Source: Paraburkholderia ginsengisoli NBRC 100965 (GTDB taxonomy: Bacteria > Pseudomonadota > Gammaproteobacteria > Burkholderiales > Burkholderiaceae). From it: a stretch of 64,000 nucleotides of DNA. The number at the start of each line of letters is the position of its first letter. The stretch's first letter is position 1. Shown piece by piece: positions 36,893-44,377 of the stretch. The notes beneath the pieces are model-generated. The model did no database searches. It saw nothing but the letters and a program-made list of their open reading frames with translations, and was not told where the DNA came from. The position numbers were made by a program, and so were the translations under genes. The stretch is from the NCBI RefSeq assembly GCF_000739735.1, contig NZ_BBJF01000004.1:1054001-1118000 (forward strand), read 5' to 3'.

Positions 36893-38934
36893 CAGTCGTG
36901 CTCCTTGTTTCGCAGCGGCATAGCGTAGGGTTCGGCGTGGCGGCGTGGGGGCGTTGCGATTGGCGTGGGCGCGTTATTGCGTTTCGGCGCGTCGACGGGT
37001 TTCGCGGTTTCGGGGTTCGCGGGGTTCGCGGGGTTCGCTGCCTTGGCCCCGTCGCCATCAGCCCGCGTCTCATCACCCGCCGCAACCTCACCGCGCGCCC
37101 ACTTCAACGCCGCTTCCACCGTGGCAAGCTGCTGCGCCGCCTGCAACGCCGCCGCCGTCTCTAACGCTCTGCCCGCCACACCCACGTCCGGGGCCGGAGC
37201 CACGAACAGATCGCTGTAATCCGCGATCCGCGCGCGCCGGTTCGCCGCCGCCAACGCGTCCAGTTCATCGCCGATGCTCTGCTCCGCCAGATGCACGAGC
37301 GCGTCCGCCATCTGTTCGACCGGCACGTCGAAGATGCGCGCCAATGCGGCATCCGCATCGGCCAGCCGGCACGCGAACAGAAATACATAGAGATGCGAAG
37401 CATCGGCCGTGAAGACATCGCCCGCGCGACGCGGCACGCAGTGGCGCAGCGCATCGACATGCGCGCATTGCGGCAGCAGCGTCAACTTGACGAGCACATG
37501 CGGCAGTTGCAGCACCGCGCTGCGTTCGAGCACGATGCGCACGCGCTCGCAGAACGCGGCGGCCGGCAGATAGCCGAGCACAGCGTCGCTCAACGCCGCG
37601 CTGAGTGCGCTTCGATAATCAGCGGCGACCGGCCGCGTGTGAAGCTGCCCCTGCAACGATTGCAGCAGCGATTGCATCCGCGAGAACGGCAGGTCGCGGC
37701 CCAGCACGAGATTCGCGCCGAGCGTCAGCACCAGCAGCTCGTATTGATGGCGCAGCACTTCCCCCCGCTCGACGACCACGATCTTCAGCGCGCGTCCCGC
37801 CTGGCGGCGCAGCGCGTGGACCGCCGCGCACAGCGCGTCGAGCTGCGCGCCGCCCGCGTAGTCGAGCACCACGGTCGCCGCCTGCGCATCGGCGCAGGCG
37901 GCCAGCACCGCCGGCTGATCGGCCAGCACTTCCCAATGCGACGGCACCCACGCTTCATGGCCACGCACCACCGCGCGGCTGACCACGACCCGCTGTTCGT
38001 CGCGCGCGAGCAAGCCGTCACCGCGCGCCGCCGCGCCGCCTGGCGCATCGAGCGCAACGCTCAGCCGGCCGCTTTCGGTAAAGCGCAGCGCGCGGACTTC
38101 GCCGGTCACGAGCGTGCGGTCCGAGCGCCAGAAGTCGGCATGCCACAACAACTCGCCGTGCGTGCGTTCCATTCGCGCGACGCCCGCGCACGCGGCACGA
38201 AATTCGTTGCGGCTGGACTGCACAGCCGCGTTTTCCGCCGATGTCCTCACATCGAGCCACTCGGCGTCCTCGACTTCGGCCGCGCCCGTCGGCGAACCGA
38301 GCAGCAGCACCAGCGTGATGTTGCGCGCCTCGCACCAGTCCGCCAGCATGCGACCCTCGCGGGCGAGCGCGGCGGCGTCGTCCCAGCTGAACCAGCGCTC
38401 GGCGCCTTCGACGAAATACAGTGAACGCGAGCGGAAACCGAAGCGCTTGAGCGCACGCAGACCGCCGAACACTTTGCCGAGCACGGCGGCGCGCGGTACG
38501 GCGACGCGGGGAGCATCGGCGGCATGAGTGGCGTGCGTGGCATCGACTACATCGCTCACGGCCGGCGGCATCGCCAGCACGCTCAGATTGCGCGGCCAGC
38601 CCGCGGCCGGCGCGTTCGCGTCGAAGCCGAGTTCGCGCAGACGCTGCGCCACGTCGACGCGCTCACGCGCCAGCACCACCGTGACATCGCGCGTTTGCGC
38701 GCCACGCGCGCTTTCCCAGATCAGCGCATCGGCGCCCGGCGTGCGCGGCGTCGCGTAAATCGCGTAGAGCTTGCCGGTTTCGAGCGCGGTCCATTCATCG
38801 GGCAACGCGTCGACCGCGAGCCGGCCGAGCCGCCGCGCGCGCGCCCGCGAGCCCGGCCGGCCGAACGCTTGCAGCCAGCGCCGCGCGAAGACGCCGGCCT
38901 TCGCGGGCTTGAGTGGAGTCGAGTCGGTGCTCAC
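36892..38934 (-). CDS. bcsE: Cellulose biosynthesis protein BcsE (c-di-GMP sensor)
   Basis: BcsE binds c-di-GMP and supports maximal cellulose secretion. The 680-residue product is longer than E. coli BcsE (523). An N-terminal part includes LPDEWTALETGKLYAIYAT and a TPR-poor alpha/beta region, and a central ATPase-like REC region follows. A conserved segment near residue 490 reads LVLGRDLPFSRMQSLLQS, where the RxGD-type c-di-GMP loop is expected. The start is GTG at 38934, with AGGGA nine bases upstream and 32 bp after the bcsC stop. The C-terminus carries a small repeat (NPANPANP) and a low-complexity tail. Confidence 0.85.
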   Translation of the reverse strand: MSTDSTPLKPAKAGVFARRWLQAFGRPGSRARARRLGRLAVDALPDEWTALETGKLYAIYATPRTPGADALIWESARGAQTRDVTVVLARERVDVAQRLRELGFDANAPAAGWPRNLSVLAMPPAVSDVVDATHATHAADAPRVAVPRAAVLGKVFGGLRALKRFGFRSRSLYFVEGAERWFSWDDAAALAREGRMLADWCEARNITLVLLLGSPTGAAEVEDAEWLDVRTSAENAAVQSSRNEFRAACAGVARMERTHGELLWHADFWRSDRTLVTGEVRALRFTESGRLSVALDAPGGAAARGDGLLARDEQRVVVSRAVVRGHEAWVPSHWEVLADQPAVLAACADAQAATVVLDYAGGAQLDALCAAVHALRRQAGRALKIVVVERGEVLRHQYELLVLTLGANLVLGRDLPFSRMQSLLQSLQGQLHTRPVAADYRSALSAALSDAVLGYLPAAAFCERVRIVLERSAVLQLPHVLVKLTLLPQCAHVDALRHCVPRRAGDVFTADASHLYVFLFACRLADADAALARIFDVPVEQMADALVHLAEQSIGDELDALAAANRRARIADYSDLFVAPAPDVGVAGRALETAAALQAAQQLATVEAALKWARGEVAAGDETRADGDGAKAANPANPANPETAKPVDAPKRNNAPTPIATPPRRHAEPYAMPLRNKEHD
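37012..37038 (-). repeat. 9-bp in-frame tandem repeat in bcsE
   Basis: Three exact copies of ggggttcgc, read in bcsE as GCG AAC CCC, encode Ala-Asn-Pro three times near the C-terminus. Slippage would change length without shifting frame. Confidence 0.95.
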
Positions 38935-38966
38935 GCGTGGATTCCCTGATCTGGTTGCATCGCCGT

Positions 38967-41900
38967 TCAATAGCTGGAGTAAAGACGCACGGGTTTCGGC
39001 GACAGACTGTTGTCCTGCTTGCGCGCGTCGAACGTGTAGCGCAGATAGACCAGCGCGGAACTCGGTGCGTAGTCGTGCGAACGATCGATGCTCAATTGCG
39101 CGCCCGCCAGCAGATACGGATTGAAACGGTATTGCACCGTGCCCGCGAGCCCGTACGAAAACGCGACGCCGCGAGTCGAGCTGGCCGTGTTCACCAGCGT
39201 GTCGAGCCCCGGCGCGGCGGCTAGCCCGGCGGGCAAACCGTTCGGATAGTACGGCGAATTCTTCTCGTACGAGTTGGACACGCCGAGCGTCGCGGTCAGA
39301 TCCCAGTTCAGCGCGTCGTGGCGGCCGGCCCATTCGATCGGCACGCCGAGCGACAGATAGCGTTGCGGACTGTAGTAGCCACCCTGCCCGAACGAATAGA
39401 AGCGCTGGTTGTTCGTGTAGTGCCACACGTTGCCGACGAGCCCGGTGCTCACGAGCGTATCGACGCGCTGATAAACCGGCACCGTGAAGCCGGTGCGCAA
39501 CGTGACCTCCTGATTGCTCGCGACATTGCGGCCGGTCAGCACGCCCGCGCCGAGATCGGCGAACAGGCTCGTCTTGCCGACATCGAGCGATGTATGCAGA
39601 TCGATCCCGTCGCGGCGCACGCCGCCCCACACGACACCGGTCACCGGGTCGTGCATGCCCGCATACGAAAGCTGGCTGCCGGTCTCCGGACGGCGCGAGC
39701 CGCTGACCGAGAAGCTCGCGGGTCCCGCGTCGAACTGATAGCGCGCGCCGCCGACCAGGTAGTGCACGGCGAAGCCGAGCGGCGTCGTGCCGAGATCGAA
39801 GCGCCACGCGTCGGACACATAGCCCGCGCCGAGCGCTACACCGGTCGCCGCTTGATGCAGATACGGCGAGGTCGCGAGCAGCGCGGCGCGGGTCTGCGCC
39901 GGAATGCCGAGCGCCGCCGCGAGATTGTCGGCGGCGCCGATGGTGCCGAACGTGTCGCGCGTGAACGCATTGCCTTCGCTCGGGTCGAGCGTGCCGGCGT
40001 CGAGATGCACGGTGTCGATATGCGCGAAGAAATGGCCGTCGTAGCGATACGGGATCTGCATGTACACGGGCACCTGCCATGCGCGCAGTTGCGAGATACC
40101 GGCATCGCCCGATTTATACGCGGGCAGCCAGCCGGTCTCGATCTCCGGATTGCGGCGCTGTTCGAGATCGGTCAGCGCCGCTTTCGCGGGGGTGTCGCGA
40201 GCACCGGCGCTCACGCCCGCCGCGCGCTCCTGCGCGAGCGACAGACGGTATAGCGACGCCGCCTCCTCGTACTGTCCGAGGTCCTGCGCGACGCGGCCGC
40301 TTTGCACCGTCACGTCGGGCCGCGCCGGATACGCGACGCGCAACGCCTGGGTGACCTGCTGCGCTTCCTGCGGATGGCGCAGCGCGGCCAACCGGCGCGC
40401 CGCCGAGAGCCGCGTGTCGACGTCGTCGGGCGCGGCACCGTCGAGCACGCTACGCACCAGGTCGAGCGCGCTGCGGCGCTCGCCGCTTTGCTCCAGCACG
40501 CGGGCCAGCGCGAGTTGCGAGTCCGGGTCGCCGGGGGTCGCGGCCAGCAACGGCTCAAGCGCGGCGCGCGCAGCCCCGTAGTGTCCCTGCAGGCGTTCGA
40601 GATCCGCGACTTCGAGCGCGTAGCGTTTGTCGCGCCGGCCGGCCGGGCTCACGGTAGCGAGCAGCTTCCGCGCTCGTTCGTCATCCTGACGATCGAGCGC
40701 TTCGTCGGTTTGGCGCAGCACCAGACGCAGCGCCTGATCTTCGAGACGCGCGCTTTGCGCGGCGCTGAGCGTGACCTGCGGATCGTTGCGCAAGCGAGTC
40801 AGCCACGCGTCGAGTTCGGCGTTGCCGATGGTCGCGCTGGCGCTGCCGAGCAGATCGCCGTAACGCAAGCGCACGTCGGCATCGGTGAGTTGCGGGTGCG
40901 TATCCATCCAGTCCTTCAGCAGCGCGAGGCCGCGCTGCGCGTCGCCCTGCTCGATCCACAGCGCACCGACCGCCGCGAGCAGATTCGGATCGTCAGCGGC
41001 CAGCGCGCGGGCTTCGTCGAGCGCGTGGGTGGCGCCCGTGCGATCGTCGAGCGCGAATGCCGCGCGCGCTTTGACGAGCCACTGCTGCGCCTGCAGATTG
41101 CGGTCGAGCGCGCGCATGCCGTCGGTGCGATCCGCGTCGGCGATCGGCGCGAGCACCGCTTGCGCGCCGTCGATGTCGTCGAGCGAGTTGCGGTACAGCG
41201 CGCTCGCATAGCGCATTTCCGGCGACGCGGCGAGCGCGAGGCCGTCGTCCAGCACGACACGGCCGAGTTGCGGCAAGCCCAGATCGCGATACAGACGCGC
41301 GAGCGCAAAGCGCGTCCACGGCGCGTCGGGCGTGGCGCGCAATGCCGCTTCGTAGCGTTGCGCGGCGGGACCGCGCTGACCGTCGGCCAGCAGCTTGTCG
41401 GCCTGACGGGTGAGAAGATCGGCGCGCAGTTGCGCGAGACTCTGACGATCGTCGGTGGCGCTGAAGCGGCTTTGCAATGCGTCGAGCAAAGGCTCCACTT
41501 GCGCGGCGCGGCCGGTGTTCTCGTACAGCGTCCCGGTACTGCGCAACGCGCCGACGCTCGGCTCGCGCGTCGCCAGCAAATCGCGCAGCAGCGGTTCGGC
41601 CGCGCTCCAGTCGTGTTGCGCGAGCAGCGCGTCGGCGAGCATCAGCTTCGCGTCCGCGTTGCCGGGTTCCATTGCGAGCGCGGCGCGCGCGAAGCGCTCC
41701 GCGTCCTGCGCGCGACCCGCAGCCGCAGCGTCACGGCTTTGCGCGAGCGTCCCCCAGAACTGCGCGGCCCGCGCGAGGTTTTCCCACTTCGCGCGATTGT
41801 CCGGCGCGAGCGCGGCCGCGCGCAGAAACAGCGCGCGGGCTTCGTCGCGCCTCCCCGCCCGCATGCGCGCGAGACCGAGGCCGCCGACCGCTTCCGCATC

Positions 41901-42932
41901 GTCCGGGCGCGCCTGCGCGGCGCGTGCGAGCAATGGTTCCGCGCTCGTCAGATCGTTGCGTGCGAGCGCCTGCAAGCCGCGTTGCTGCGCGATGTAGTCG
42001 GGGTTGTGTTCGAGTTGCCGCTGCGCGTCGAGCTGCGCTTCGAGCGCGGCAACGCGTTCCTTGAATTCGGTGTCGTCGGGGACGAGTTGCAGATAGGCGT
42101 GGAGCGCGGCCACATACGCCGGGTCCGCGCCGGCCGATTGCAACACGTGACGCCACGCGTCGAGCGATGCCGAGCGATCCGAGTCGGGCCGCGTCGCCAG
42201 ATTCCACGCGATGCGGTTGGCCTCGGCGCGCTTTTCGGCGCGTGCGTTCAGCAGATTCGCGAGTACCAGCGCCGCATCGACGTCGGACGGATCGGCGGCC
42301 ACGCGCCGGCGCAACGCGCCGATCGCCTGCGTGCGGCCGTCGGGCGTGCCGGCGATGATCTGGTAGTACTCCGCGCCCAACGAGCCCGACGGCGCGCCGT
42401 GCGGAAACAGCGCGAGCAGGCGGCGCGTCGCTTCGGCGGACTGGCCGCTGCGCGCACGCAGACGCACGGTCGCGAGTTCCTGGCGGCCGTTGGTGGCGAC
42501 GCGGAATTCGTCTTCGATCTGCTGCGTGGCCGGCGTGGCGGGCGCGCTCGCACGCAGACGCGCGAGTGTCGTCTGCGCGGCTTGCGCCTGGCCGAGACGC
42601 AGCTGGATACGCACCTGCTCGGCAAGTAACGACGGATCGTCGGGAGCGATCAGCCGCGCTTTCTGGATTGCCTGCAATGCCAGATCGTCGCGATGCTTGG
42701 TCGACCACATGCGGGCGGTCGCGAAGAGGCGCTGCGTGGCGGCGTCCGGCGGGGTCGACGCGGCGGGCTTCGCATTGGCCACCGCGTCGGCCACCGCGTT
42801 GGAAGCCGCGTGCGGCGCGACGGCACGCGGTGTCGTCGCGTGCGCAAGCGGGGCGCCTGTGCCACCCGCCACGCCCATCCACGCGAGAACGGCAAAGCGT
42901 GCGGCGCGCCTCACTGAACGACGGCGCGACAC
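38967..42932 (-). CDS. bcsC: Cellulose synthase outer-membrane subunit BcsC
   Basis: BcsC scaffolds the periplasm with TPR repeats and forms the outer-membrane export porin. The 1,321-residue protein has a signal peptide (MSRRRSVRRAARFAVLAW and cleavage near AHA), then about 18-20 TPR-like repeats up to about residue 980. The C-terminal BcsC barrel domain includes VPVYMQIPYRYDGHFFAHI and DPSEGNAFTRDTFG. The C-terminus ends in aromatic residues, as outer-membrane barrels do. Several in-frame starts exist; GTG at 42932 has GGAG six bases upstream. GTG at 42914, overlapping the bcsZ stop, also gives a signal peptide. Confidence 0.94.
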   Translation of the reverse strand: MSRRRSVRRAARFAVLAWMGVAGGTGAPLAHATTPRAVAPHAASNAVADAVANAKPAASTPPDAATQRLFATARMWSTKHRDDLALQAIQKARLIAPDDPSLLAEQVRIQLRLGQAQAAQTTLARLRASAPATPATQQIEDEFRVATNGRQELATVRLRARSGQSAEATRRLLALFPHGAPSGSLGAEYYQIIAGTPDGRTQAIGALRRRVAADPSDVDAALVLANLLNARAEKRAEANRIAWNLATRPDSDRSASLDAWRHVLQSAGADPAYVAALHAYLQLVPDDTEFKERVAALEAQLDAQRQLEHNPDYIAQQRGLQALARNDLTSAEPLLARAAQARPDDAEAVGGLGLARMRAGRRDEARALFLRAAALAPDNRAKWENLARAAQFWGTLAQSRDAAAAGRAQDAERFARAALAMEPGNADAKLMLADALLAQHDWSAAEPLLRDLLATREPSVGALRSTGTLYENTGRAAQVEPLLDALQSRFSATDDRQSLAQLRADLLTRQADKLLADGQRGPAAQRYEAALRATPDAPWTRFALARLYRDLGLPQLGRVVLDDGLALAASPEMRYASALYRNSLDDIDGAQAVLAPIADADRTDGMRALDRNLQAQQWLVKARAAFALDDRTGATHALDEARALAADDPNLLAAVGALWIEQGDAQRGLALLKDWMDTHPQLTDADVRLRYGDLLGSASATIGNAELDAWLTRLRNDPQVTLSAAQSARLEDQALRLVLRQTDEALDRQDDERARKLLATVSPAGRRDKRYALEVADLERLQGHYGAARAALEPLLAATPGDPDSQLALARVLEQSGERRSALDLVRSVLDGAAPDDVDTRLSAARRLAALRHPQEAQQVTQALRVAYPARPDVTVQSGRVAQDLGQYEEAASLYRLSLAQERAAGVSAGARDTPAKAALTDLEQRRNPEIETGWLPAYKSGDAGISQLRAWQVPVYMQIPYRYDGHFFAHIDTVHLDAGTLDPSEGNAFTRDTFGTIGAADNLAAALGIPAQTRAALLATSPYLHQAATGVALGAGYVSDAWRFDLGTTPLGFAVHYLVGGARYQFDAGPASFSVSGSRRPETGSQLSYAGMHDPVTGVVWGGVRRDGIDLHTSLDVGKTSLFADLGAGVLTGRNVASNQEVTLRTGFTVPVYQRVDTLVSTGLVGNVWHYTNNQRFYSFGQGGYYSPQRYLSLGVPIEWAGRHDALNWDLTATLGVSNSYEKNSPYYPNGLPAGLAAAPGLDTLVNTASSTRGVAFSYGLAGTVQYRFNPYLLAGAQLSIDRSHDYAPSSALVYLRYTFDARKQDNSLSPKPVRLYSSY

Positions 42933-44374
42933 GGCGCACTCCATTGCGGTTCGAGCGTGCCGTCGGCGGCGAAACGGTAGTGGCCGTCGCGCCAGCCGAG
43001 CGCGAACAGGCTCAGCACGCTGCTGTAATAACCCATCGGCGTCGCGCGATCGAGTTGCCCGGCGCGGGCGATCTGCGCATCGGCGAGCGCGTGCTCGCCG
43101 CGTGCGTCGAGAAACGGCGCGGCCGCCGCCGAAAAGCCGGCGTTGCCCAGGTTCGCGCCCGCGCGCCCGCTGGTCGTGTCGACTTTTTCCGGCGGTGCAT
43201 CGTGCGCGGCGATGAAGTTCGCGAACGGCGCGAAACGCGCGAGCAAGGTCGACGCAAGCGGGTCGCGCGAATCGAGCATGCCAGCCCACAGATAGACGCG
43301 GATCGCGTTGTACGCGCTTTCCGCATGAGTCTGCGGGTCGGGCGCGAAACCCTGCTTCGCGCGATACAACGCCCAGTCCGGTGCGAAGCCTTGCGGCGCG
43401 GTGTCGGTCAACACGTGCCCGGTGCTCGCGAGAAGACGCGACCAGCGTGCGTCGTCCGGCAGCCGCGTGGCGAGGCCGCGCATCACCTGCGGCGGCGCAT
43501 AGCTCGGATTGACGCGCCACACATCGGCCTCCGGATGAAAGCCGGCCGGACCCGGCAGCAACGTGAGGCCGAGTCCGGGAACACTGGCGGTTTCCTCGTC
43601 GAGCACGCGCTTCGCGAGCACCGCGCCGCGCGCCGTGTAGCTGCGTTCATGCCACGCGCGGCCGGCTTCCAGCAGCGCGTAGGCGATCCACAGATCCGCA
43701 TCCGATGACGCGTTCGTGTCGAGCACCTTCCATTGACCATCGTCCGCGCGGCCCCATAGCCAGGCCGGCAGATGCGCGGTCAGGTCGCCTTGCGCGAGAT
43801 GCTGTTCGGTCCAGTGCAGGATCGTGTCGAAGGCCGCGCGATCGTTCGCGACCAGCGCGAAGAACAGCGCGTACGACTGGCCTTCGGAAACCGTGCGCGA
43901 ATCGGCGGAGCCGACGTCGATCACGCGACCGTCGGCGGAGATGAAGTCGCGTTTGAATTGTTGCCAGCGCGGCCAGGCGGAGGGCGCGCAATCGGCGGAG
44001 GACCTGGCCGGGGCGTTGGACGCGGCGATGTTCGCGGCATTGGCCGTATCGGTCGCGCGTGTCACGTCGGACGGATGGGCCGTGTTCGCCGCATTACGCT
44101 CCCGAGTCGCGTTGGTCGCGTTGGTCGCGTTGGCCGCGGCGGCCGCACTAGTCGCGTCGGCGATGTTCGCCACACCGGCCCCACCCGCGCTCTCCGACGC
44201 TCCGCTTGCAAACGCCCGCGGCGTCACGATCGCCACCGCCATCGACACGCACGCCACCGCCATCGCAACGCCAATCGCGCGTCCGATCACCGCGGCCATC
44301 GCCAGGCCAGCGCCCTCTCCGCGCGCCTCGCCCCGCCCCGAGTCCGACGGCGCTGTCGCCTTCGCCCGCGTCAT
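42911..44374 (-). CDS. bcsZ: Cellulose synthase-associated endoglucanase BcsZ (GH8)
   Basis: BcsZ is a periplasmic GH8 endo-beta-1,4-glucanase that trims nascent cellulose. The 487-residue protein has an unusually long N-terminus: a hydrophobic signal/anchor (about 25-57) and a low-complexity Ala/Asn/Thr linker (60-120). The catalytic domain (about 130-487) shows VSEGQSYALFF with the acid Glu164, NASSDADLWIAYALLEA, and SAYNAIRVYLWAGML. In E. coli BcsZ, as remembered, the last motif is YDAIR with the general base Asp243; here the position is Asn346. GAGGAG lies eight bases before the ATG, just after the bcsB stop. Confidence 0.93.
   Translation of the reverse strand: MTRAKATAPSDSGRGEARGEGAGLAMAAVIGRAIGVAMAVACVSMAVAIVTPRAFASGASESAGGAGVANIADATSAAAAANATNATNATRERNAANTAHPSDVTRATDTANAANIAASNAPARSSADCAPSAWPRWQQFKRDFISADGRVIDVGSADSRTVSEGQSYALFFALVANDRAAFDTILHWTEQHLAQGDLTAHLPAWLWGRADDGQWKVLDTNASSDADLWIAYALLEAGRAWHERSYTARGAVLAKRVLDEETASVPGLGLTLLPGPAGFHPEADVWRVNPSYAPPQVMRGLATRLPDDARWSRLLASTGHVLTDTAPQGFAPDWALYRAKQGFAPDPQTHAESAYNAIRVYLWAGMLDSRDPLASTLLARFAPFANFIAAHDAPPEKVDTTSGRAGANLGNAGFSAAAAPFLDARGEHALADAQIARAGQLDRATPMGYYSSVLSLFALGWRDGHYRFAADGTLEPQWSAPCRAVVQ
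44106..44132 (-). repeat. 9-bp in-frame tandem repeat in bcsZ
   Basis: Three exact copies of gtcgcgttg encode Asn-Ala-Thr repeats in the linker between the signal region and the GH8 domain. Confidence 0.95.
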
Positions 44375-44377
44375 CGC

